Shown: piece by piece, positions 1 through 6,628 of the stretch
Numbering within the stretch: the stretch's first letter is position 1
Layout of the letters: each line of letters begins with the position of its first letter
From: Ruminococcus sp.
Lineage (GTDB): Bacteria; Bacillota; Clostridia; Oscillospirales; Acutalibacteraceae
NCBI GenBank assembly: GCA_004555265.1
Contig: SFIQ01000013.1
Span: 1-32,911 of the forward strand
Direction of reading: 5' to 3'
DNA length: 32,911 nt
Translations under genes and position numbers: made by a program
The notes under the pieces: model-generated
What the model was told of the DNA's origin: nothing
The model's input: the letters and a program-made list of their open reading frames with translations, nothing else
The model's database searches: none

Positions 1-153
1 AACAACATCAATCAGCTTGCCGCCAAAGCGCATACGCTGGGATTTATTGACGTGCCGATGCTGAAAAACGAAGCCAACCGCTGGCACCGCTTTCAGGCGG
101 ATATTGAGGCGACCTTTTTACGCCCCGCCGAAAGCAAGCTCAAATGGAAATAA
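1..153 (+). CDS. C-terminal end of a possible MobC-like relaxosome protein (partial)
   Basis: Frame 1 is open from the first base to a TAA at 151-153 and gives the last 50 residues of a protein that begins outside the window. The fragment starts NNINQLAAKAHTLG, which resembles the 'NNxNQIAxxAN' C-terminal helix of MobC-type mobilisation proteins that help a relaxase nick oriT. It sits directly before a parB-family gene and an integrase, as expected at the end of an integrative conjugative or mobilisable element. The family assignment rests on this short motif only; another accessory protein of the element is possible. Confidence 0.5.
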   Translation, partial: NNINQLAAKAHTLGFIDVPMLKNEANRWHRFQADIEATFLRPAESKLKWK

Positions 154-173
154 TGAAAGAGAGGAAAATGGCA

Positions 174-1085
174 ATGAGAAAAACAGATTTTACTTTACCA
201 AAGCTGGACGATTTATTCACCACGCAGGAAATGCGGGACGATGCAAAGCTGGAGCGTGTGCAGAATATTCCGCTTTCAGAACTGCACCCGTTCAAGGATC
301 ATCCATTTAAGGTGCAGAACAACGAGGAGATGGAACGAATGATTGAAAGTATCCGCAAGGTGGGCGCAATCACCCCGGCGCTTGCCCGACCGTTGCCGGA
401 TGGTGGATATGAGTTAATCTCAGGACACAGACGGCTTGCGGCGTGTCAGGTGCTCGGTATCGAAGCAATGCCCGTCATCGTCCGTGAGATGTCCGACGAC
501 GAAGCGGTGATTGCAATGGTGGACGCAAATTTGCAAAGGGAAACGATTTTACCCAGCGAAAAAGCGTTCGCCTATAAGATGAAACGAGATGCACTAAATC
601 ACCAAGGTATTACTTCTCCCCAAGTTGGGGAGAAGTTGTTGACAGCAGAAAAGATAGGACTGGAGGGAGGTGACAGTCGAAACCAAGTACTGCGCTATAT
701 CCGCTTAACTTACTTAATTCCCGAACTGCTTTCAATGGTAGATGATAATAAAATCGCTTTCAACCCTGCGGTGGAAATTTCGTACTTAGAACAATCCGAA
801 CAACGGGTGTTATTCGACGCTATGGAGCTGAACGACTGCACGCCGTCCCACGCACAAAGCATACGGCTTAAAAAGCTGTCGCAAAAGGGCGTGCTGGACG
901 ATCAGATGATTTATGCGGTGATGTCGGAGGAAAAGCCGAATCAGCAGGAGCAGATAAAGTTTAAGCGTGAGGATTTGAAAAAATATTTTCCGGCAGGTTA
1001 TACCGACGAGCAAATGCGCCGGGACATCATCAAAGGCTTGGAACTCTTAAAGAAGCAGAGAGAAAGAAACCGTGATGCACGCTGA
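174..1085 (+). CDS. ParB/Spo0J-family DNA-binding protein of the integrated element
   Basis: A 303-residue protein. The N-terminal ParB nuclease-like domain shows the pattern IPLSELHPFKDHPF, then ELISGHRRLAAC, where GHRR is the characteristic CTP-binding motif. A helical region with LQRE and a HTH-like segment (GDSRNQVLRYIRLT) follows, and a basic C-terminus. ParB-family proteins bind parS-like sites and clamp DNA; copies on conjugative elements are linked to element maintenance or regulation. I chose the ATG at 174 because the purine-rich GAGAGG at 159-164 lies 9 bases upstream; ATG 168 would be too close and ATG 144 overlaps the previous gene. No ParA is visible, although one may lie upstream outside the window. 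Confidence 0.88.
   Translation: MRKTDFTLPKLDDLFTTQEMRDDAKLERVQNIPLSELHPFKDHPFKVQNNEEMERMIESIRKVGAITPALARPLPDGGYELISGHRRLAACQVLGIEAMPVIVREMSDDEAVIAMVDANLQRETILPSEKAFAYKMKRDALNHQGITSPQVGEKLLTAEKIGLEGGDSRNQVLRYIRLTYLIPELLSMVDDNKIAFNPAVEISYLEQSEQRVLFDAMELNDCTPSHAQSIRLKKLSQKGVLDDQMIYAVMSEEKPNQQEQIKFKREDLKKYFPAGYTDEQMRRDIIKGLELLKKQRERNRDAR
613..635. repeat. Perfect 11-bp inverted repeat inside the parB-family gene
   Basis: Arms CTTCTCCCCAA (613-623) and TTGGGGAGAAG (625-635) are exact reverse complements around one central G. The repeat lies in frame in the linker coding TSPQVGEK and does not break the protein. Its arms resemble the CTCCCCAA-type arms of intergenic repeats near 31990. It could be a binding site, a captured repeat or chance. 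Confidence 0.7.
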
Positions 1086-1102
1086 TTCGTATTGATACGA
1101 AT
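1085..1102. repeat. Palindrome after the parB stop codon
   Basis: ATTCGTAT (1085-1092) and ATACGAAT (1095-1102) are exact inverted arms around TG, immediately after the parB-family stop. Without a following T-run it does not look like a terminator. A protein binding site, for example for the ParB-like protein or for integrase control, is plausible but unproven. Confidence 0.5.
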
Positions 1103-1135
1103 ACGGCAAGACAAATCGCACAGTAGAGAGAACCT

Positions 1136-1167
1136 CAAACCGATGGTATACTGTTGCTGTCGGTTTG
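1136..1167 (+). promoter_or_regulatory. Hairpin in the leader of the integrase gene
   Basis: CAAACCGA (1136-1143) pairs exactly with TCGGTTTG (1160-1167) around a 16-base loop, 27 bases before the integrase ribosome binding site. The loop contains TATACT, which could be a -10 element, but I see no good -35 at 17 bases. The hairpin may modulate integrase expression; this is inference. Confidence 0.4.
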
Positions 1168-1208
1168 GAGTTCTGTTCTGCAAATTCAATTTCAGGAGGT
1201 TAAATAAA

Positions 1209-2414
1209 ATGGTGGCAGGACACTTATCCGTAAAGCACGGCAACTATTATGCCGTACTCAATTACAAAAACGCCAATGGCAAACGAAAAACAAAATGGAT
1301 TTCCTTAGGACTTCCCGAAAAGGGCAACAAGCGCAAGGCAGAAGCCGAGCTTGCAAAGCTGCGGGCGGAATTTGAAGTTCCCGAGGAGGTTGGCGATTTA
1401 AGCAGCGATATGCTGTTCGCCGATTATCTTCTCGAATGGCTGGAAATCGCCAAAGGACGGCTGGCCGTTGCGACCTACTGTTCTTATACGGCAATGATTA
1501 AAAACCCTATCGCCCCATATTTCCGTAAGAAGAAGCTGACGCTTCGTGAACTTGAAGCAAGGCACTTGCAAATGTTTTACTCTGAGCTGCTCAAAAAGGT
1601 CAAACCGAATACCGTCATTCACTACCACGCAATTATCCATTCGGCACTCAAATATGCGGTGAAAACCGATATGTTATTGCAGAATGTAGCGGACAAGGTT
1701 GACCGACCGAAGAAGAACGATTTTCAACCGGTGTTCCTTTCGGCGGAGGAAATGCAGAAAATGTTTGAAGCACTCCGAGGGACAAGGCTGGAGTTACCTG
1801 TACTGGTCGCCGCATTTTACGGCTTTCGCCGTGGCGAGGTGCTGGGATTGAAATGGGATGCTATCGACTTTGAGCGTGGCACAATTTCGGTAAAGCGTAC
1901 GGTGACGACAGTTTCTGTTGACGGAAAGCACAAGGAAATTGAACAGCAGTCGGCAAAAACAAAATCAAGCTTACGCACCCTTCCGCTTATCGGTAGCTTC
2001 CGTGATTACTTTATGCAAGTAAAAGAGGCGCAGGAGCTGAACAAGAAAATCTGCGGTAACTGCTATAACTACGAATACGACGGCTTTGTGTTTGTAGATG
2101 AAATGGGCGAGCGTATGAGAGCGCAGTATCTTACCTGTGCTTTTCCGAAATTTTTGGATAAACACGGACTGCGCCGTATGCGATTTCACGATTTAAGGCA
2201 CAGTTGTGCAAGCCTGCTTCTTGCAAACGGTGTACCGCTGAAGCACATTCAGGAGTGGCTCGGGCACAGCGATTTTACCACGACGGCAAACATCTATGCC
2301 CACCTTGATTACAGTTCTAAAATCACCTCGGCGCAGGCGATGGAAACAGGGCTTGCTTTGCCGGAAAGCGGTGATTTCGGGAGCCGATGGGAGGATGGCG
2401 AAGCCCAAATTTAG
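1209..2414 (+). CDS. Tyrosine recombinase / integrase of an integrative element
   Basis: A 401-residue phage/ICE-type tyrosine integrase that would catalyse integration and excision. An N-terminal arm-type DNA-binding region (GNYYAVLNYKNANGKRKTKW) is followed by a SAM-like core-binding domain (about 67-160) and the catalytic domain (about 175-390). Catalytic residues are visible: R207 in FRRGE, H327 and R330 in HDLRH, H353 in LGHSD and the nucleophile Y363 in NIYAHL. A CGNC pair at 282-285 is an added detail of unknown role. AGGAGG at 1194-1199 fixes the ATG at 1209; the frame is open further upstream but without a ribosome binding site. The gene is the last of the element and points at a tRNA-Ser 3' end, the usual integration target arrangement. 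Confidence 0.95.
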   Translation: MVAGHLSVKHGNYYAVLNYKNANGKRKTKWISLGLPEKGNKRKAEAELAKLRAEFEVPEEVGDLSSDMLFADYLLEWLEIAKGRLAVATYCSYTAMIKNPIAPYFRKKKLTLRELEARHLQMFYSELLKKVKPNTVIHYHAIIHSALKYAVKTDMLLQNVADKVDRPKKNDFQPVFLSAEEMQKMFEALRGTRLELPVLVAAFYGFRRGEVLGLKWDAIDFERGTISVKRTVTTVSVDGKHKEIEQQSAKTKSSLRTLPLIGSFRDYFMQVKEAQELNKKICGNCYNYEYDGFVFVDEMGERMRAQYLTCAFPKFLDKHGLRRMRFHDLRHSCASLLLANGVPLKHIQEWLGHSDFTTTANIYAHLDYSSKITSAQAMETGLALPESGDFGSRWEDGEAQI

Positions 2415-2470
2415 GAGAGCAAAAAATGCGGTATGCTCTGACCACTTGTTTTTAGAAAAAGGCATAAGAA

Positions 2471-2505
2471 AAAAAGCCTGCAATCGGCTTGATTACAGGC
2501 TTTTT
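2471..2505. terminator. Bidirectional terminator between integrase and tRNA-Ser
   Basis: AAAAAGCCTGCAAT (2471-2484) pairs with ATTACAGGCTTTTT (2492-2505) with one mismatch. A T-run follows the stem on either strand, so it can end both the rightward integrase transcript and the leftward tRNA transcript. Confidence 0.85.
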
Positions 2506-2545
2506 CGGTGGCGGAGGGTAAGGGATTCGAACCCTTGGTCCGGTA
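2506..2545. other. Inferred attachment site (att) at the tRNA-Ser 3' end
   Basis: Integrase genes placed like this one usually recombine in the 3' part of the facing tRNA gene. The expected core is the T arm and acceptor end of tRNA-Ser. The other junction is outside the window, so the direct repeat that would define the core cannot be seen. Confidence 0.35.
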
Positions 2546-2601
2546 TGAGCCGGACAACTGATTTCGAGTCAGCCCCGTTATGACCACTTCGATAACCCTC
2601 C
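2509..2601 (-). tRNA. tRNA-Ser (anticodon CGA)
   Basis: On the minus strand a 93-base class II tRNA runs from GGAGGGT at 2601 to an encoded CCA at 2509. The acceptor arms GGAGGGT/ACCCTCC pair, the anticodon loop is CTCGAAA with anticodon CGA (reads UCG serine codons), a long variable arm (GTCCGG...CCGGAC) follows, and the T arm contains GGTTCGAATCC. The convergent integrase 95 bp away suggests that the 3' end of this gene is the attachment site and that the element restored the end of the tRNA when it inserted. Confidence 0.97.
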
Positions 2602-2663
2602 GTGTATAGAACACTGAAAAATATTCGATTTTCTATTTTGAAAACCCTTTAATATCAAGGATT

Positions 2664-2736
2664 TCCGGCGGACGAAACGACCAAGTCGCCGTAAAATTTC
2701 GAGTGCGCCCCGTTATGACCACTTCGATACGTCTCC
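2664..2736 (-). pseudogene. Truncated second tRNA-Ser copy
   Basis: Reading leftward from 2736, GGAGACG-TATCGAAG begins a tRNA-Ser-like 5' half that shares a block of more than 20 bases with the intact tRNA-Ser (2509-2601), including the whole D arm, and keeps the CTCGAAA anticodon loop at 2697-2703. After the loop, homology stops: the expected TGCGC to close the anticodon stem is replaced by TTTTA, and no proper variable or T arm follows. A GTCCGCC near 2668-2674 may be a decayed acceptor end. It therefore cannot fold into a functional tRNA. Confidence 0.75.
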
Positions 2737-2816
2737 GTATAAAAAATGTCTGCGCCGATGCCTGTGACCGTGCGCTGTGTGCCGGACACAATCCAAAAGA
2801 TTTTGTCAGCCTTGCT

Positions 2817-2845
2817 ATTTTATCAAATGTGCCGATGTTTGTCAA
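2817..2845 (-). promoter_or_regulatory. Sigma-A promoter for the tRNA-Ser transcript
   Basis: On the minus strand TTGACA (2840-2845) is spaced exactly 17 bases from TAAAAT (2817-2822). It would drive transcription leftward through the truncated tRNA-Ser into the intact tRNA-Ser. No other strong promoter is evident between the two copies. Confidence 0.75.
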
Positions 2846-3070
2846 TATGAAAATGGCATTCCGTATGATTTTCCGTTTGATTTGTCAGCGGTTTTCATTG
2901 CGGCGGCGGGGCACGATGTCGACGATGCTAATTGCGATGTTTTCGCCAAATCGCCAGGCACACTTTCTGTGTGCGCATTCCGTTTTTGCATAGCAGGCAA
3001 AGCATCCCGCATTTTCGTTCTGTGCTGTTCGGCGAAGGGTATTGTGTCGTATATTTATATTTTGTGCTGT
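2846..3070. other. Intergenic stretch without a recognised gene
   Basis: Short open frames exist here, but none has a ribosome binding site, a recognisable domain or a convincing protein composition. I see no RNA gene. It lies between the tRNA promoter and the first repeat cluster and may be decayed sequence. Confidence 0.5.
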
Positions 3071-3558
3071 TGAAGATCCTTCGCTTCGCTCAGGATGACA
3101 AATTGGGGTTTGTAGGGATATTTTTATACGGTAGGGCGGGGTGATTCCCCTGATAGGGGAAATGTCTGCGAAGCAGACAAAAGGGTGCCCGAATTCGGAG
3201 AATTTTGCCCCCGCCGCTTATGCCCTCTCTCGGGAGGGGCGGAAACGACGGGCGATTCGTGAATCGCCCCTACAACCGTAGGGAACGGTCTTGACCGTTC
3301 CGATTGAAAAATAAAAATGTAATGCGAGCGTAGGGGGCGACGACTCGGCGCCCCGTTGTAGGGGCGGGTTTCCACGCCCGCCCGCGTAATTTGATATAAT
3401 TTTACGGAACGGTCAAGACCGTTCCCTACACGCACAAAATACAATTTACAGGGTAGGGCGGGGTGATTCCCCTGTTAGGGGAAATGTCTGCGAAGCAGAC
3501 AAACCTACCGCATAAATTTATCCCTACAACCCCAATTTGTCATTCTGCGCGAAAGGCA
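3071..3558. repeat. Composite intergenic repeat cluster 1 (GTAGGG hairpins)
   Basis: The cluster is bounded by inverted copies of a roughly 42-base segment containing GATGACAAATTGGGGT (about 3092-3136 and 3504-3545). Inside are palindromic modules, most starting GTAGGG: GGGCGATTC/GAATCGCCC (near 3251-3270), GGAACGGTC/GACCGTTCC (3282-3301, and again reversed at 3405-3424), a GGGGCG...CGCCCC module near 3331-3355, and GGCGGG...CCCGCC near 3361-3381. A second type with GGGGTGATTCCCCT and GTCTGCGAAGCAGAC occurs twice (from about 3132 and 3452). The same modules recur at 18970 and 31300. No gene is seen. Confidence 0.9.
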
Positions 3559-3568
3559 AATGCCTATA

Positions 3569-3886
3569 TCAGCAATTTGATTGGACAAACGCCTCAATAT
3601 CCGTCGCTTCACAGCCGCCGACGCGGCGCGCGATTTCCTGCCCGTTTTTCACGAGCACCAAAGTCGGAATGGACAAAATCCCATACAGCTGTGCAAGCTC
3701 GCCGTTTTCGTCCACATTGATTTGGCCGACTTTTACAAGGTCGGTATTGGCTTCAAAATGCTCTAATTCGGGATGGAGCATTTGGCACGGGCCACACCAA
3801 TCTGCATAAAAATCCAGCAAAACGGGTTTTTCGCTGGCGGATACCTCCGTTTGAAAATTGTTTAAAGAAATGTTTACGATTGCCAT
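3569..3886 (-). CDS. trxA: Thioredoxin
   Basis: A 105-residue cytoplasmic thioredoxin, the normal family length. The redox motif WCGPC is at 30-34 (C31 and C34), preceded by the beta strand VLLDFYAD and followed by the conserved cis-proline segment SIPTLV. It would reduce protein disulphides using electrons from thioredoxin reductase, which is not in this window. AAAGGAG lies a few bases before the ATG. It is the last gene of a leftward group pyrB, FMN reductase, trxA, with 29 bases between it and the reductase gene; the first repeat cluster starts directly behind its stop. Confidence 0.96.
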   Translation of the reverse strand: MAIVNISLNNFQTEVSASEKPVLLDFYADWCGPCQMLHPELEHFEANTDLVKVGQINVDENGELAQLYGILSIPTLVLVKNGQEIARRVGGCEATDIEAFVQSNC

Positions 3887-3915
3887 TTTGGTTTCTCCTT
3901 TCGTTTTATTATCTA

Positions 3916-4461
3916 TTATAGACTTTTTGCAAGTAAAAATGCGCGCTGTAAAGTTTCGTGCGAAACGGGCGTGCGGTCTGTATTGTCCGCCAAAACCGTG
4001 CCGACGATTTCCGTGTGCATGACCGAAAACGCGCGGCGCGTCTGCGCTTCAATCACAGTTTGTGCTTCTTTGCCGTCATCGCCTGCCGACAACAGCAAAA
4101 CCGCTTTTTTCGGCTTTGCAATCGGTTTTTCGATACCGCGTCGAAACCGCGCGTTATAAAATCGCTGAAAACGGTCAAATAACGCTTTTAACGGTGCGGG
4201 GTAGGAGAGCAGATACACCGGGCTTGCCACCACCACCAAATCTGCCTCGAAATATTTTTCCATAAATGCGTCCAAATCCTTTTTCGAGCACCCCTCGGAC
4301 GCTTTGCAGTATCCGCAGTCATTGCAGGGCTTCGGCATCAAGTCAAACAGCCGAACAATTTCGACTTCGTAGGATTTGGAAAGTCCCTTTAAAAATGCGC
4401 CGCAAAGCTGCGCGGTGTGGCTGTTGCGTTTCGGGGAGCCGAATAAAAACAGTGCTTTCAT
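3916..4461 (-). CDS. NADPH-dependent FMN reductase / flavodoxin-fold oxidoreductase
   Basis: A 181-residue flavodoxin-fold protein. The N-terminal FMN phosphate loop is LFGSPKRNSHT, typical of the FMN_red/iron-sulphur flavoprotein group, and the second loop is ASPVYLLSYPAPLKALFDR. Cysteines at CNDCGYCKASEGCSKKD resemble the compact cluster-binding region of iron-sulphur flavoproteins, although spacing does not prove a cluster. Its start overlaps the pyrB stop in an ATGA, with GGAGGA inside pyrB, so translation is probably coupled. The physiological substrate is unknown; the trxA neighbour suggests redox metabolism. Confidence 0.85.
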   Translation of the reverse strand: MKALFLFGSPKRNSHTAQLCGAFLKGLSKSYEVEIVRLFDLMPKPCNDCGYCKASEGCSKKDLDAFMEKYFEADLVVVASPVYLLSYPAPLKALFDRFQRFYNARFRRGIEKPIAKPKKAVLLLSAGDDGKEAQTVIEAQTRRAFSVMHTEIVGTVLADNTDRTPVSHETLQRAFLLAKSL

Positions 4462-5528
4462 TCCTCCAACAAGCTGTCGCAGAATTTGCAGACAGCTTTG
4501 CCTCCTTTTTCATAAAACAGATGCGGCACATAGGCTTCGGTGTTCGTCACGCACCGCGGGTTGCGGCAACGGCGTGCGTCCGTGTTGTGTATCGGCGCGG
4601 GGCTTATCCCCGTGCGCATATTGAGCATCGTGATAATCAGCGCCATACGCGCATACATGCCGTATTCCGCCTGTTCAAAATATTTGGCGCGCGGGTCTTC
4701 GTCAACCGCCACGGTGATTTCGTCTACACGCGGCAGGGGGTGGAGCACCACCAAATCTTCCTTTGCCAAACGCATCTTGGCTTCGTCCAGCACATAAATG
4801 CCCTTTTGCGCTTCGTATTCTTCTTTGGATTTAAAGCGTTCTTGCTGAATACGCGTCATATACAGCACATCAAGCTCACCGATGGATTTTTCCAAATTGT
4901 CCGAAAAGCTGTACGCACAGCCGCTTTCCTCTAAAATATCAAGCATATACTGCGGCAGTTGCAGTTCGGGTGTTGAAATCAGCACGAAACGGTTGTTTTT
5001 GTATTTTGACAGCGTTTTAATCAGCGAATGTACCGTTCTGCCGTTTTTCATATCGCCGCAAAGCCCGACGGTTAAGCCGTCCAAGGTACCTTTTTCAAAC
5101 GACAGCGTGACCACATCGGTCAAAGTCTGCGTCGGGTGCAAATGCCCGCCGTCGCCCGCGTTGATAATCGGACTTTTGGAATAGAGCGACGCCGCAAGCG
5201 CCGATCCCTCTACGGGGTTGCGCATCACGATTAAATCCGCATAGCCGCTGACCACGCGCACGGTGTCTTTTAAACTTTCGCCTTTGGCAACCGAGGCGTT
5301 AGAGGGATTGTCAAAGCCGATAATCTGCCCGCCCAAGCGAAGCATTGCAGTCTGAAATGACATTTGTGTGCGTGTGGACGGCTCGTAAAAGAGCGTCGCC
5401 ATAATTTTGCCGTGGCACGCGTCGGTAAAAATCGACGGGTGTGCCTTTATCATTTGTGCCAAGCGGATAATATCCTGTAAATCATTTTTAGAAATATCCT
5501 CTAAATCAATCAGGTTGTGTGTCTGCAT
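4458..5528 (-). CDS. pyrB: Aspartate carbamoyltransferase with C-terminal PyrI-like zinc domain
   Basis: A 356-residue enzyme that condenses carbamoyl phosphate and aspartate, the second step of pyrimidine synthesis. The carbamoyl-phosphate loop is FYEPSTRT (S51-T54), the substrate loop KGESLKDT lies near 82-89, HPTQ at 131-134 and HPLPRVDEI near 263-271, all typical of the E. coli PyrB class. Beyond the normal catalytic chain of about 310 residues it carries a tail with C321-x4-C326 and C347-x2-C350, in the motif CRNPRCVTNTE, which matches the zinc domain of the regulatory subunit PyrI. The nucleotide-binding half of PyrI is absent. The start at 5528 is chosen for GGAG 8 bases upstream; the frame extends 11 codons further without support. 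Confidence 0.95.
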   Translation of the reverse strand: MQTHNLIDLEDISKNDLQDIIRLAQMIKAHPSIFTDACHGKIMATLFYEPSTRTQMSFQTAMLRLGGQIIGFDNPSNASVAKGESLKDTVRVVSGYADLIVMRNPVEGSALAASLYSKSPIINAGDGGHLHPTQTLTDVVTLSFEKGTLDGLTVGLCGDMKNGRTVHSLIKTLSKYKNNRFVLISTPELQLPQYMLDILEESGCAYSFSDNLEKSIGELDVLYMTRIQQERFKSKEEYEAQKGIYVLDEAKMRLAKEDLVVLHPLPRVDEITVAVDEDPRAKYFEQAEYGMYARMALIITMLNMRTGISPAPIHNTDARRCRNPRCVTNTEAYVPHLFYEKGGKAVCKFCDSLLEE

Positions 5529-5551
5529 ATCTATCACTCCGTTTATATAGT

Positions 5552-5580
5552 ATTTTAACAATTCTTGCCGAAAAATGCAA
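5552..5580 (-). promoter_or_regulatory. Sigma-A promoter of pyrB
   Basis: TTGCAT (5575-5580, minus strand) and TAAAAT (5552-5557) are 17 bases apart, about 25 bases before the pyrB start. No PyrR-type attenuator is visible in this short leader. Confidence 0.65.
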
Positions 5581-5591
5581 TCCTTTCATAC

Positions 5592-5631
5592 AAAAAGCGG
5601 CGCGCCGTAAGACCGGCACACCGCGGTTTTT
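5592..5631 (-). terminator. Terminator of the nth-dnaD-dnaC operon
   Basis: On the minus strand GCGGTGTGCC pairs with GGCGCGCCGC (two G-U pairs) around TCTTAC, followed by a T-run. It overlaps the dnaC stop codon and lies just before the pyrB promoter. Confidence 0.8.
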
Positions 5632-6616
5632 ATTTCTGCTCCAAACGCATTTTTACGCGCATATCCTCTCCGTAAAAGCGGCGTACTTGATAACAGCCCA
5701 AAATACGGGAGACAATGCGATTTGTATATTTATCCTCTAACTCCGCAAAGGTCAGGTTTGTGTTGATGACGGTCGGCTTGCCGCAAAGCAGGCGCGTGTT
5801 TACGATATTGTAAAACGATGCCGTGACAAAGCCCGTGGTGAATTCCGTGCCGAGGTCATCTAAAATCAGCAGATCACAGTCCAAAAGCATACTTTCGGTG
5901 TCCTCGTCCTCAGCGGCTTTCCCGAAATGTTCCTTTTCCAAAGCCGAAAAGAGATTTTGCGCCGTACCGTAGACCACACCGTACCCCTTTTCAATCGCCG
6001 CCGCCGCAATCGCCAAAGAAAGGTGCGTTTTGCCGAGCCCCGTGTTGCCGAAAAACAGTAAACTCGGCGATTGTAAAGAGAATGTGTCTGCATAGCGCTT
6101 GCAAAAGCGGAGCACCTCTTCCATTTTCTGCCGCGGAATGACACCGCTGTGGTCGGGGGTATTCGGATAACAGGACAGCGAAAAACTGTCAAAAGTGCAA
6201 AGTTGTAACGGCGTTTTTGCGGACAGTTCCCGAAAGGCAATCTCCCGCAACAACTTTTGGTAGCAGGCGCAGGGTTTGCCGTCCGTCGCGCCGGTATCCT
6301 CACAGACGGTGCAAGTGTAATGCGGTTGTAAAAAATCCGCTGGGAAGCCGTTTTGCAAAAGCAGTTTTTTGCGCTTCGCCTGCAATTCCAAATTGTATTT
6401 TGCCAAATTTCGGATAATCTCTACGGCGTCTTTGCCTGCGCCGACGGCTTTGACGGCGGCGAGACCGGTTTTCGCCATTTCCCCTTCAATATCCAGAACC
6501 TGCGGGCATTGACGGAGAAATTCCGCTTTGTTCTGTGCCGCTTGCTGCTCGGCCTTATCGCGCCGCGATTTCATTTCGGACGCGGCAAGCGCGTAAATTC
6601 GTTTTGCGTATCCCAT
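5630..6616 (-). CDS. DnaC/DnaI-type replicative helicase loader
   Basis: A 328-residue AAA+ protein that should load the replicative helicase onto DNA. The N-terminal half is helical, with a likely zinc site CTVCEDTGATDGKPCAC (C102, C105, C116, C118), as in DnaI. The ATPase domain has Walker A GNTGLGKTH (190-198) and Walker B LLILDDLG (249-256), with a later VNTRL segment and an arginine-rich C-terminal part (NRIVSRI). It follows dnaD by 12 bases, with AAAGGCGG as ribosome binding site. B. subtilis-type organisms use DnaD, DnaB and DnaI together; here the DnaD-like partner is in the same operon. Confidence 0.92.
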   Translation of the reverse strand: MGYAKRIYALAASEMKSRRDKAEQQAAQNKAEFLRQCPQVLDIEGEMAKTGLAAVKAVGAGKDAVEIIRNLAKYNLELQAKRKKLLLQNGFPADFLQPHYTCTVCEDTGATDGKPCACYQKLLREIAFRELSAKTPLQLCTFDSFSLSCYPNTPDHSGVIPRQKMEEVLRFCKRYADTFSLQSPSLLFFGNTGLGKTHLSLAIAAAAIEKGYGVVYGTAQNLFSALEKEHFGKAAEDEDTESMLLDCDLLILDDLGTEFTTGFVTASFYNIVNTRLLCGKPTVINTNLTFAELEDKYTNRIVSRILGCYQVRRFYGEDMRVKMRLEQK

Positions 6617-6628
6617 AGTGTACCGCCT

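Noticed and set aside
2737..2816. Small SRP RNA between the promoter and the tRNA-Ser copies
   Set aside because: SRP RNA genes can lie close to tRNA-Ser genes in Firmicutes, but the conserved GGAAGG/AGCAGC helix 8 pattern is absent.
3071..3558. CRISPR array
   Set aside because: The repeats are palindromes of several types, irregularly spaced and in both orientations, without constant spacer length or cas genes.
4266..4934. A 222-codon plus-strand frame across the FMN reductase and pyrB genes
   Set aside because: Both genes on the other strand are strongly supported; the frame has low-complexity basic sequence and no start signals.
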